From positions 141,000,172 through 141,064,171 of the forward strand of contig CM077115.1 of assembly GCA_039619475.1 (NCBI GenBank): 64,000 nucleotides of DNA, read 5' to 3'. The notes under the pieces were generated by a model. The model did no database searches. It saw only the letters and a program-made list of their open reading frames with translations, and had not been told where the DNA came from. Numbering within the stretch: the stretch's first letter is position 1; the number at the start of each line of letters is the position of its first letter. Positions 12,401-26,669 of this stretch are shown in pieces. The DNA comes from Icerya purchasi. Its lineage: Eukaryota; Arthropoda; Insecta; Hemiptera; Monophlebidae. Made by a program: the position numbers and the translations under genes.

Positions 12401-15400
12401 GCCGCTGCAACAATGTGTGTAGAAGACGAACGGCCATCCGTACGTAGACATCGAAAGTTTCATGTAGTGACAAGCTTTTTCCATACACATCCACGATGGT
12501 TTATCCAGAAACAATTCTTTTACATCTATTTAATTGCACGAAAAACGATAAAAACGAATAAAAAATAACTACTCATCGAATGAAATTTACGAAATTCCAT
12601 AAATATTGTTTTTAACAGTCAACAAGAGGTAATTATTTCTGGTCATTAAACGGATAGTGACAATATCTGATTCAGATTTGAACTTTATTCAAAATTTTTC
12701 TTTTTTTACATTATAAATATGATCGCATTTACAGCGTTTATTTTTTTTCAATGTCGTTATTTTTTTTTTTTTCTTTTATGTAACGGATTTCCCTTTGCGA
12801 TAAATTGTTTTACAACATTATTTTTTCATCAAAGAAAACATAACAGAATTTACCAGTATGAGCTGGTTATATTTACATTATAAACCCTATTAAAATATGA
12901 CAGTATTATCCGGCTTTACGTGTTAAAAAGTTACGTAACATAATAAAGAACTTATTTAACGCAATGAATTGTGAAAGCGATGAAAAAAAAAAATATATAA
13001 AAAATTAGCGACGAAATTCAGTTGTAATCTAATTCGGAATACATAAGTGGGCAAAAAAAAAAAAAAAAAAACGCGCAACAATAGAACAAAAGTTTTCTAT
13101 AGGATTAACAGATATTTAAATTGACGATGTCGCGTCTATCTTAAAAATGAATTGTCGCCATTATACTTGCAAACCCGTTTTTTCGGATAAAAAGTATAAA
13201 AAAAAAAATACATGTTATTATAACTGATATGTCACTGCATATGAATGTCATGACAATCGGGTAAGTGGAAGGTCATTAAATTTCGTGCCATTACATACGA
13301 TTTATACTTTAGTTCCAGATTCCCTACTAAACCACGAAAATAAGAAAACGATGAAAATACAGTTAAACTCGTTTGATTATTTCCGTCTTAAATATTAATA
13401 AATCGAACCGCTTTTTTTTTTTCCTTCTTTTATTTACCGTTAGTTTACTGGTCGACATGAAGAACTATTACTTATTTTTAAAATAAAATATGCGAGCTTT
13501 TTTAAAAAAAAAATTGTGAATTATTTTGATCAAAATATTGCGAATATAATCATCATTTTCAAAATTCGTCTCGCAAGTAGTAATTAATTAACTTGGAATT
13601 CTACAGTACCATCAATTCCCTATTTCCTTTTCATGAAACCGTTTTCACTGAGACGGTTTGGGAAGGCCTGCGCTGGTGTCAGAGCTTCTTTTATTCTTTC
13701 AGATTTTAACTTGTCGGAATCTTTCTTCCTTCTGTTCCATATTTACAGTCGAATTAATGGATACTCTACGATCCATCACTTTCATTGACTCTAATCGCCT
13801 TTCTCAAAATTATTCGATTACCTCTGACTCTGTGAGTGCGTTTCAGATGTTCTCTCCTTCCTGATGATTCTTGCGCCTTTATTGTTCTCCCTAAACGTTC
13901 ACTCTTACATACTCTCTCCATTTGATTCGTGTTGGTTTGCTACTGATTCCTAGTCACTCGGACATCCTTGTGAAGTAGCTACTTTCTTTCTCTTCTTTTT
14001 TAAAAAATCCCATCCTGAATCTCCTTAAACTGCGTAAAATTCAGATTGTGGTTGAATATAACTGCTCCCTTTTCTTGGAACGAAGTTCTTATACGCAGCT
14101 TGTCGGTAGGGGTAAACTGGCAGAAAAGGCGAGGTAACGAAAATCGCGCTGTACGTCGTCCGTCAGGCGACCTTCACTCTGCCCCTTTCTATTATATACG
14201 GGTGTGGGTGCGATCGAGCGAGTATCGGGATTCAGGCAGCAAGCATCGTACGCGGTCAGCTGTATAAGCCTAATTCTAAACACGTGTACATTTTATTGAA
14301 TTTGAAAATTGGCGCGGTTTTTTTGTGCCACGTTAGCACATTTCAACCAGTCTGATGATTTATTTATTATTTTTGTTTTAATTCATACAGGATTTATATA
14401 TTGTGTGTCATTTTTTATCGTATGTACCTTATGAATGACTTTATACTTGTATATCTACCAAAAAGTGAAAGGAATTTCGTTCCTACCGGATGTCTAGACA
14501 CCACTTCTCTTTTTTTTTCTTCTTTTATCTGCCTGTTCAGTCTTCCTGTTAATCGTAGATCTTTTTGTTTTCATTTTCTGTTGCCTCCAACTGCCTTCTC
14601 CGGTTTCCACTTTTTGTTGGTTTCATTTCCGCATTGTCCTCTTCGTTCAAATGTTGAAGTTATCTGTAACGCTGATCATTTGTTCTTTGAGTATTCATCT
14701 TTCCTTCCTCGATCATCATTACTGCTATATTTATTACTTCTTGTTAACGATTTCTGATCGAATTGAAATCGACTTTTTCCTCTTCTAATTGTTTCTGGGT
14801 AAAGGTGGTTGATAAGCCCCCCTCCCCCACAAAAAAGAAAAAAAAAATCATCACAAATGGGCTAATAAGAATTTTAATAAATCATTCGATTTAAATACTA
14901 CATAATATTCTAACTAGTTCATAAGAAAAATTACACGTATTTATTAACGAGAGAGGTAAAAAAATATAGTGACTTGCAATTGTTTTATAAAAAGAACTTT
15001 TTTAAAATTAAAATGAAGAATTAGAGTTCCCAATCGAGATATTTACTTTTTTTTCTAATTCTATAAGTCCGAAAGAAATTATTATGGACGAGTAATTGAA
15101 ACTCACCCTCTGCATTGTTGGCGAAATTCTAAAAAAAAATCTAGTATACATTCAGAGCGCTATTCTTATGTAAATGTTTGCACGCTGCTAACCAGAAAGA
15201 AAATACTGCCTATTAATTTCGTAATTAGCTTGTGGACTTACATACGGGTTTCGGAAAATGACGAGTATGACTCAGCGTTAAGTGTGACACATGTCGTTCG
15301 TATATCTGTCCAATTAAATCGGCAGACGTTATATCGGCAGATTGGCGCGTAGGTTTACTAACTAAATCGTTCCGATCACGTACTTCTTAATTGATTTCAA

Positions 15401-17915
15401 AATTTTGATACGTTCTCCGTACTATTATTATTAATATCGTTTTTTTCCTTATTTTTGTATTTACAGTTACCTAATTAAATTTCTTATAACGAATTCTAAT
15501 ACGCGATTGTGCAATAACGATTTTTTGGTCGAATTTATTAATATTTATAAACAGCATACTTATTTTCATGGGAAGTGTTTTCTAAAGAATATGAAAAAAA
15601 AATGCACAAAAAAAAAACAACAAATGCAGGTTGTATGCTTTAATAAATTATTCCAAGAAGGAATGCTGACAGAAATACGCGTTAATCTATACGTAGGACA
15701 AAAATAAATTTAACAACGAGTCTAAATAATAAATACAGTGAATCTATACGTAGTCAAAAATCAAAGTTTAATTATATTTTTCTTTATTTTTTTGAGTTTT
15801 ACATGTTACCTAATGAAAAATCTAAATCGCCCGGTCAGTCAAGTTGTAAAAGCGAAAATTTACTTCTTTAGATTTCACCGGTGCGTACCAAAAAAACAAA
15901 CAAAAAAAAACATAAAAACAATTACCAAAATTAATAATCATCGGATGTTAAAAAAATAAATATTATAAGGTGCTTCTTCTTTTTTTTTTTTTTTTACTAT
16001 TTTACAGTAATCTGCGATATTTTTGCGCTAAAAAGAGATAAACAAATAAAATGTTTTTTTTTTCTTTTTTAAAAAGATGCCGACCTCAAAATTTACTCTA
16101 AAAATTTAATAAAAACACGTAAAAAAAGTAAAAATTAATTACTCGATAAAAGAAATTATATTTTACAGCAAAATATGCGCAAGGGGGGAATGGATATTGT
16201 AATTGTTCTTAAGCAACATTAATATTTATTAGAGTTCCGATGCACTAAATTTAGTTTACAACAACTAAAAAAACCATATTAAATAAATACGATAACTGGT
16301 TTTCTATAAGTCAAGTTTTGGAAACATCAGAACACTATACTTTTAATGTAGTTTCTAATTAGTGTTGCACTTTGAATTTGGTGAACCGAGACTGCAGTTA
16401 AGGTATGAACGTTGTTTATAAATAATCGTAATATCAGCTTCTGTTATATTTTGCTGTAAAAGAGATATTATCTTCTTATCGAGTAATTATTTGTTACTCC
16501 TTTTAGACATTTTTATTACATTTTTAAAGTAATTCTTGAAATCGGAATTTCTGTTTTTTAAAAAACTAATTTATTTCGCAATTTTTAATGTAAATATTGT
16601 TGAGTGATGGTATATTACTCTAAAATATATAATTTTTTATGAAATAATAACTTTTTTACTTTTTAATGCATTTTTATTAAATTCTTAGAGGGAATCTTGA
16701 AGTTCTGCTATTTTTTTTTTTTTTTTAGAACACGTACGTTATAATAAAATAACATTAAAAAAAACTTAAAGATTCATTTTAAACATTTTGATAAAAACGT
16801 ATTGAAAAATAATATATTTTAGAGTAATATATCACAAGAGGGCGAATTACGATAATTCTTAAATAACATTAGTACTTATTGGAGAGTCTAAGCCTAATTC
16901 AAATTGCAAAAATATTAAAAAACAGCGTTAAATGTATTCCTAATGTTTTCAATACGTGGCCTATAAAAAACGAGTGACTGTATATTGTTATACTCGCTTA
17001 ATATAGTTTTTAATTATTGTCGCGATTCAAATTTGGTGTACCGAGACCCTGACTCTGATTAGGGTATTAATGTTATTTAGGAATTGTTATTTCTTTTTTA
17101 AAGTTCATTACTCAAAAATATATTATTTTTTATTGAATAATCATTTTATTTAATTTATAGAGTAAATCTTGTGGTCAGTATATACTTATCTATAAAAAAA
17201 TTAATTTCCTTATTTGAATCTGCATTTATTCGGGTAATTAACATTGATATTTTAATGTTTTGTCTTATTACAAATTAGATTCTTTTTTATGTAGTAAGCA
17301 GCCCCACACGCAGTACTGCACTTGCAAATCGATAAATCAAGCATTTACAATCAGTTTCAAGTGTGGTCTTTTGCGTGTATACTCACATTGCATATAACAA
17401 TTGCCCTAGTACACTTTGCGTATGTCTGTACAACTAGAATGTACGAATAGGTAGTCGTCGACGCTCAGGAATTATGAAGAAGAAGAAGTTTCTTTTTAAT
17501 TTACGTTTCCACTATGTATTAAAATTTTAAGGCAATCGCGTCCGTTGTATTACTAGAAACTTCTTTAATAGCGTTATTTGATGGTAAGTGAGTACCTGTG
17601 TTCATCGATATTGTTCAATATCTACATGGTGCCACACCCACTGACCGGGGTATACTTTCGAATGAAGTAAGAAACATTAAAATGAGTTCTCACCTAGGCA
17701 CAAGTAATGTGAGAACAAACAAAAAAAGAACAATATCATAGGAGACGAACGTATAATATCCTTCTTTCGAAGTTGGTAAAAACCAGATATAGTTAGTCGC
17801 GCGAATATGAAAATTAAAAATTTTGGTTTTTGAATTGCCGTCGTATTTGAACGTTTTCCTTTTTAATTCTTTACCGTTGTTTTGCTGTAATAATAATTTC
17901 ATTCAGCGTATTGTA

Positions 17916-17956
<41 letters not shown>

Positions 17957-20900
17957 AATAAACGTATCGGAGAATTTAACGTACGAATAAAAAACCAGCG
18001 AACAATTACGACATTTTAACGTGAAAAGTATTTTATTTTATTTTATCTTTTTCGCATATTAAAGAATAATGTGAGGTTACAAAAATTAAATAAATTAGTC
18101 TAATTACGATTTAATTAAATTAACGCAGTAGCCAAGAAATAATAATGGAAAAAAAAAGAATGCTACAGAATTCATGAAAAATAATAAAAAAGAAAGTCGC
18201 GAGATAGACTAGAGAAGTACACATAAAATATAATTACCGGATGTGCATTTGTAGCGTTGTTCGGCTAATAAAGCGAGTCGTCTTTGTTCACGAGACTCTC
18301 GCTTTTGTTTAACTCTAAGAAGTATACATCCCGCTATAAAATCTGTCGGAACTATGTCGGTATCTCTAAACAGGTTACTGAACAAGCCTGACAAGCAAAA
18401 TAAAACGCGATGGTGTAGACGACTGTAATACCAGAAGAAACGGGTTGTCGCGAATATCTCCTTGATTGTCAAAAAATGTTCGCCAGAGAACACGATAAAA
18501 ATTAAAGTATAGTAATTGTACAAAATTACGTAAAAAACATTTTGCGCAGAATATCATTTTCGACAAACGAATCTAGAATTAAAGATGAATGCCTGAGAGT
18601 TGCTTTTAAGAATATAAGAGTGTACATCTTTACATATTTTTGGGAGCAGCAATTTTTTTACCTGTTCGCCTTCATTTAAGCAGGTCATTCATGTAGTCAT
18701 GGTCCAAACCAGGACGATCTAAGAATAAAAGTCTCTAGCCTAGAGCTTAGAAACATGAATGTGTAAGTGTTGTTGAGCGTTTATTTTCGCATTTTACGTA
18801 TACGGTTTTGAATTGATTGTAAAGCTACGCGCCTCGTCGGTATAATTTTAAAAAATTTCACTACCCGATACACACGAGTTACGAGAAACTGTTAAGAAAA
18901 AAAGTCGATCCTTTGGATCTCGTAATGGGGGGACACGCCTGGACCCGGCCCTCTTATAAAATTCTTGTGGAAGAGTCAGTTTTAATTGATTAATCAAAGG
19001 ACGAAAGCCGAATCAAAAAAAAAAAAGGGTGAAAAAATTGATTACTCCTTCTAATTTCTAATTGTTTTGACGATGTTTCATAACATTATTGCCTTTCACG
19101 AACTACATAAAGATGTTACATTCCTTATATTATTTTTCATTTTACCCACTGCGTAAAAATAACAATCAGCCTATTGAGATTGCCTGGACAATTGTCTAAA
19201 GGTTTTACAATTTATTTTAATAATAAATATAAAATATTACCGAAACATTCCCATGTTCCGAAAAGCGAAATTTAATTCAAAGATCTCAGTGACAGAATAG
19301 AATAAATAAATTTAATTTATTTTGTACCATTTTAGCAGCTCCTTAATCGTTCTGTATTCCAAAAAAAAATGTAATTTTTGTAGTAACGATCCGTACAAAA
19401 TTAAAAATTAATTATGTTTTAACGATGAAATAATGACATTAAATAATGCATTTCTTATGACATTTAAAAGGCGTCATCATTTTGACGCCGAAATAACATG
19501 TTATACGATAAATCATCAGCGGATCATCAAAATCACATAATTGTGTGTCATTTTGGCGAGAGCATCTGGGCATGGCATGGTATTATCTCGGATTGAAGAT
19601 TTTTCTAAGTTATAATCTACATCGTTTACAGATGTAATGAACTTTGGCAGGTTTATTTTACAGTACGATATGATGGGATTTTTTTTGTAAACTTAAGCAA
19701 ATACTAATGAAAATTAAACTATCCGAACACGAAACCCAAAAATTTTTCTACTTTAACCAAATTATTATAATAATAACCGTCATGTTTTTTTTTTTTTTAT
19801 TGTTTCTAAGTTACCAGTATAATCATCAACCTTTAACTGACTGTGGCTATTTTAAAAAGTATTTCTAGTAGATTATAAAGGAGATAAGAACAAGTTTAAT
19901 TGTTATGTACTAACAGGATATATGTAATATTCATATAGCATAGATAAAAAAAAAAAAAAAAAAAGTTTACAAAATTTTTGATTTGTCAGAATTTAATAAT
20001 TCAACTTATTTCAACCAATTTTTTACTTCGATCTTTATTACTATTAAAAAGAATACTCGTACTTCTTTAAAACACCTCTAGTTTCACTTTATAGGGTTCT
20101 GCAACAGCCACCGTAGGGTGGTATAATGCAACCGACAGCATTTTGCTAAACTTCAACTAAACGAAACAAGTTCAGCTTTTCTTAAGTAGATTTAAAATAA
20201 AGTTCAATATGAAAGAGCTTGAAATATGTATATATGTATCTGTTATATAATGCAGTCCCTAAGATATGTCTCGGCAGCCGATTAATATTTATTACATTTT
20301 CATGGATGATAAACCGCAATTAAGAAAATCCTCCACGTCGATAGTATCGTAAATACTATGAAATATTCCGTATAATCATTTCTGAATTAGAAAACATACA
20401 AGCCCTATTGGTTTTATATGTAGTAGAGCTTGTTTAAAACTATGTTATAAGTACGCGGATGATTACGTCGTCTTTTCAAAAAATATTACTTGCTCGCCGA
20501 TTCGGTGAGCTTATTTTATCGTCGGTTCTCCGCCTGTTCGTGTCATGCTTGTCGAATAGAGCATATTAGTTACAAATATAAAAATAACGCAGTAATTTCC
20601 ACCATGTTCTTTCGAGTACGTGCAGTCTCACGTATTTTTTCTCAATTTATGTTAACGATCTCTGCACAATATAAGATGCTGCAAGATGCGGCTTATTACT
20701 ACTAAAAGCGAAAAATTGTAAACATCAATAATAGACATTTTCAGATTGAACATTTAAATTGAAAATATAAAACGACATTTCGGGGAAATGTCCCATCATC
20801 ATTAACTGGAAAAGGGAAAAATAATAGTAAAGAATTATATCATATATATATATATATAAACTCGGCCATTTTGGACTCGCAAGGGGCTTACATTTCTATC

Positions 20901-23900
20901 TCTTTCTCTTCTATATTTTGTATAAAATGATCAAAATTTACAACGTAATTCTAAATCGGTTCATATGAATATAGTAACATAATCATAAAAATCCTATAAA
21001 ATATAACAAACATTACATAAAATTAGGGCATTTTTTGGTATATTTTTTTGGAACATTTTTCGTTACATAAAATTCGGACACTTTTTCTAATAGGGGGTAA
21101 CTAATATGTACATATATTATGTGATGTCTCGAAAAGACTTGAATTATCACGCTTGCCTTTAGCTACGAGAAAACTAAAGAACCACATTTTTGAAGTAAGG
21201 AAAATTGACCTGCCTAAATCTGAAAGAAACCTAAATCATCGTAATGATTTCGGAAGATATAGTAAGAAGATGGGATCGAAATCTAGCGTATATTATTTAA
21301 CATTTGTTATTCATGTTTATCATATTTCGTTATTTTTATTAACTAATTACCGGAAATAAAATGCACAGGTACAGAGTAAATAAAACTTGATCATCTGCTT
21401 CTCTACCAATGAGCAACCACTTATATTTTGTTTTCTTTTTTCAGGTTTAATATTACACGTTGTATTTCGGAATCAATAAAGCACTCACCATTTTCTACTA
21501 TTTTCTAAAATACAAATGTAAGTGGATAAGGTACATAGCTGGAAACATAGAAGACAAAAACAGATTGGCTGATTTGTTGTTACAGATCGTTAAAAAAGAA
21601 CAATAGGGAAGAAGTTCAAAGAATGGCATGATGATATTTTGCATATACACTAGGTTTTTTGGGAAAATGATTTATCTTTCACTTAGGGATAATAGGAATA
21701 TTGATCGAAGAAAAATAAATGGCATTGATTCTGTTAGGATTTTCATTTTGAAAAATACCGTTTTTTTTTTTGTTTTTTTTTTTACGAAACAAAGGAAGCC
21801 AATAAAAAATAACTATCCTATATATATATATATGATGCAGAATGTACATGATATGGCAAGTTTTATGGGAGCGTAAGTTCGACAGTAGAACTTCGAGCTG
21901 CATTTTAACTAATCTGACCTTGAGAAATTTACGCGCGCTCGTAAATATGTCTAAATTGACGCTGCACAGGAGTATCGGTCCTCAAGCAAAAAATGCTTCG
22001 TCATACCGCGAGACGAAGATTTTTTTTTCTTTTTATCGGTTTTTAGTGTCCACGAAAATGTGCACGTCATTATCTTCGTTACAATTTCACGGCAACGTTT
22101 AGTTTTAGGAAGACGTGATTAATCGTTCGATTTTGAGCATACCGCGAGCAGAAAATAAGAAACGGTTTAGCTCGCGGCGTAGTTGCCGGATAGCATCTAA
22201 AAAAACTTTTCAGTCTGATTGGTCGTAGCCAGATTTTTTTTTTCGTTTGATGTTTAAAATTATTCCCGGAAAACCCGAATTTAAAACAATACCGGCAGCT
22301 TGAGCAAATGCTTCGTGACTGTGTTCATCTCGCATGATCCAGCAGAAGAACCATCTGAATCTTCTGACCCATATACGGGTGACTTTCCGATGCCGCAGCG
22401 TATCTATCGTGGAGTCATTGTGCATTCCGTCTTTTACACGCACCGATCCCACCGGGTCCATTAACAGTACTAAGCCGAATACAGTCAGCGCAAACAATGC
22501 CCAATTAAACAATACGACAACTGCAAAATGATATATCAGTTATATTTATATATATATATGTATATAGAATAAGCGAAAAAATTTAAAAAATATAAAAAAT
22601 GCTTTATCCGAAGCCGCTTTGACTGAGCATCATGCATTCGAAGAAAGTCAGTATTGCGCGGATACAATGAAAATTCAAATTATGTTGTAGCTGTAGAAGA
22701 ACAGATTTTGAGTTGATCGAGACATTTCCGGATATTGTCGAAATGTCTTAAGTTGTCGGATCGAGTGAAAATGATTAAAAACAAAATAATTCAGCCGCGC
22801 GGAAATGCAGACGGACATACCAGTACTTCGACTGCACTTGTACCACAAACTAAACATTTGCAATATAGGTTTCAAATGTAGTCTTTCATACACATTCGTC
22901 TTCCATATACACCTGTATAACAGAAATACACGAATAGGCCATGCTCGAAGCGGAAATACAATCTGAAGAAGAAGAAGAAGAAGAAGAAGAAGAAGAAGAA
23001 GAAGAATATTTCGAAATTAAAACGATCTCGATGAAATATGTTACACGTCATTAGCACAGTACTACTTGCCTTTGAAAAAAGAAAGTAGCCGAAAAAAACA
23101 CATTAAACTCCGATTAATCTAGTCAAGTTTCACACACTTGGTACAATTAAATAAAAATCACACTGAAAAATATTATACCGATAAAAAAAAATTAAGATAA
23201 AACAATAAACACAGAGTCAGTTACTCTGGTGGCGTAATTGGGTTCGGACTAGGGTGACGAGAGGGAATACGAATATTTCCAACGAAGATGACAACACCGC
23301 TATAGATAGCCGTCTATTATTCTATCGAAGCGAATTAAAGAGAAATATTTAAGATGGAATATTTCGGAACTGCTGCGCTCAGATTGGGAAATTAAGACAA
23401 TATGGACCTGATACGTATCAGTTTGATACCCCAAATGAGAAAGTCCATTAGCCTTAAGGCTTCGAAAATACCTGCATAATTATAATCCTTAACGTGGACA
23501 GATCGTTAACTTCTCATTAAAAGAAAAAAAAAAAAAAAATTAACTATGTCGAAATAACAAATTGCTATGTAGTAATAAAATAGTCGTACTTTCCACAGCG
23601 GTGCTCGTAAATTCTTCATCTGCGCATCGAATGTAATCCGTGAAGGCCCAAATAGATCCTAACGAATTCATCGTTATCTCCGGTATTATTAATAATATCC
23701 TAAATTAAAATAATAAAAAAAAAAAAACAAAATGCATCTATAAACACAATAGCTAGAACAAATTAATCCTGTATGTAAAAAAAAGTAATATATCAAATAA
23801 TTAATATAAAACATAACAATGACAAAAAACACCAATTTTACAAAGCAAAATAGTTCTATTCAGCCACACAGAATTATAACTTTTCGAGACGTAAGGTCTT

Positions 23901-26627
23901 AAGAACCTAAAGAATAATCGAAATAATGTTGCTCCAACCAAAGTAATTGTATGAATCTAATTATAATTTATTTTAATTGTTAGTTATATTTTAAATAATT
24001 GTCCTTTATTTATTTTCAAAATGGAATGTATAGATATTAATTTAATTTAATTTATTCCACGGTGTCATTGCTTTTGATTTTATTTTTTCAACTATAAACA
24101 ACTTTTTATACGACATTTTACATATTAAGCCCACGCTTGTTCTTTTTAAATTGTTGTCTACTTTGGTCGATAATTTTCTATTTTGTGAAAATTGTCATCA
24201 TTACTAGATGTATTTGATGTAGAATTAGAAAAATGAAGCTTATTTTATGATTTCATAAAAATTTGCAACTAAAATAAAATATTTTAGCCTTTTCATTCTG
24301 TTCAATTGAACCTGTTTAAAATAAATTATGTTCGGCGGCTGGAACAAAATAATGTGTTTCCCTAGTTTTTGACCTATTGTATTAGTCTTTTTCTTCCAGC
24401 AGATATATATATATATATGTTATATATATACATATATATATATATATGTTGAAGTTTACATTTTTATAAGAATTATAAAAGAACTATTATAAGAGATTCC
24501 AGGGGGGTCTCTATGGTGATGTCCGAAACGTTGAGTTCACATACTATATAAATCCCCGAAAACTCTCCACTTTAGCTTTACAGTACTTATAAACGACTAA
24601 ACTTGCTATGAAAATTAAGTAGGTTAGTGATCTCTACATTTTGATCTCCTTGTACCAATCCACAATTTGTTCCAAATCTATTTTCTTCTTATATGTGGTC
24701 ATGTTTTCAAGACCAGCGCCTCTCTGAATTGGATACAATCCAAAATTTGTGTCTTCGCTTCTGCCTTGGCATTCTTAAATCCTTTGTAATTTTTTTGCTT
24801 AATGCAATATATCACCCCTATGTTTATTCCTAGATTATTTTAGGCTATCGTTTAAACGTCTCCCGTTCATAGATCACCCACTAGTACCTTTTTATTTCTA
24901 AGCACATTTAGGAAAATCTCTATTTTAGCTTCTATCTCTCTTCATTTTAGTTCATTTTAGCTTTACGTGATCTCTTATAATAATTTCCTCTATTTTTCTA
25001 TCGACTTTTCTCGATCTCTACCATTCTTCTGAATTTTTTTTTCCCTTTTATTTTCACTTTTCAAATTCGAAAAGGCGTAATTTGATAGGATTCTGCAGTA
25101 CTATTAACTCGTTATTTCTTTCCTGTGTAACCATTTTCACCGATGGCTCAAGAATGCCTAGTAGTGACGAAGCATATTTTATCCTTGTCCACAGTTTCAG
25201 AATCTTTCAGTCTCTCTTTGTTTTGTTCCACCTTTATCAAAAAATAATTTGACCTATTCAATGTTACACTGTTTTAATTTCTTCTAATTGCCTTTTTTAA
25301 ATTTATTTAACTATTTCTGACTGTATCAGCCCTCTTCAGGCAGCCTATTCCTCCTTTCCTCGTTCATTCCTACCGTTTCGTTGTTTTTCGAATACATTCC
25401 CGGATCCATACGGGCCTGTCCATTGTTCCATCCATGTCGACATGTAACTGATTCCCAGTCACGTGCGAGCATCGAACATAATGAAGGATGGATTCTTAGG
25501 TTGCTACTTCTTCGTTTTTTTGTTTTTTTTTAATGTAATCTTTTCTAACCCTGTGTAAAAAAAAAATCCATCTTAAATTTTGGTCATCAGATATTTACAC
25601 TCCTTCCTTTTATTTGCCTATATGAAATATTTGTTGAAATTCCTGCAATCCTTTTCTTTCGAGTTTTTCTTTGCTTTTCTGCATCGTTATTGTTTTCATT
25701 ATTCGCTTACGTTTTAACCATATTTTTGTTCTTTCATCTTTTCTTTAGCTTCCTTCTTCGATTACTCTTTCAATCCGAATAAAGCAGGAATTTGCGGCGC
25801 TGATCATAAATTTTCGTCGAATGTTTACTCCTTTCTGTCGAATTTTATCTCTAGTGCGCTTATATATAATATATATATATTTTTTTATTGTGAGCTCTTC
25901 CTCCACCCTGTCTTCAGCTTCCCTGTCCATCAATTCTGCTTTTCGGGTATCTTTTATATCAGCAATATCTAACCAAATCAACATATTTAACTAACGACCT
26001 TTTCCTCTTTTTTCATTTCTGGATCGAAATCCCTAGTTGGCATTCTCAAGAAAAAAAAAAAAAAATGAGAGCTAAACGTTGCTGGATCACTAGACGCCGC
26101 GGTTTAGATCGGGAACTAAACAAAATGATACACGAGAAAGATGTCTTTTAGAAATGCGTATAGGAAAAAATAGATTTTTACAAATACATAAAACCATACT
26201 AATCCGCGCGATTGAACTTATACAATTTCATCAGAGCGCATGTAATGGATATGCTAGAAAATAACAAGTTTTTAATCACGGAGTATGTTAAAAAAAGGAT
26301 ATGCTCCGCTGGATTTGTGCTTGTAAATAGCAAGTGTTGAAATAATCATAATAATAATAGTAAATATGATATTAATAATAATAATAATAATAATAATATA
26401 AGAAAAAACACCAAAACATTACTTAATGACTCGTATCAAATTTTTCAGCGTGTGTCTAAAGTACATACAGCCAATTTAAAATGAAAAGTTTTTTGAAATA
26501 TTTAAAAACCGGTCTAACATTTTCATTACCCGTGATTAATTCCTTTTAGATCCTCAATTAATACTATATTTTTAATGTTATTTTGCATCTATTCGAGGAT
26601 CACTTCGGAAGTAATGTACTCATCGCA

Positions 26628-26669
<42 letters not shown>

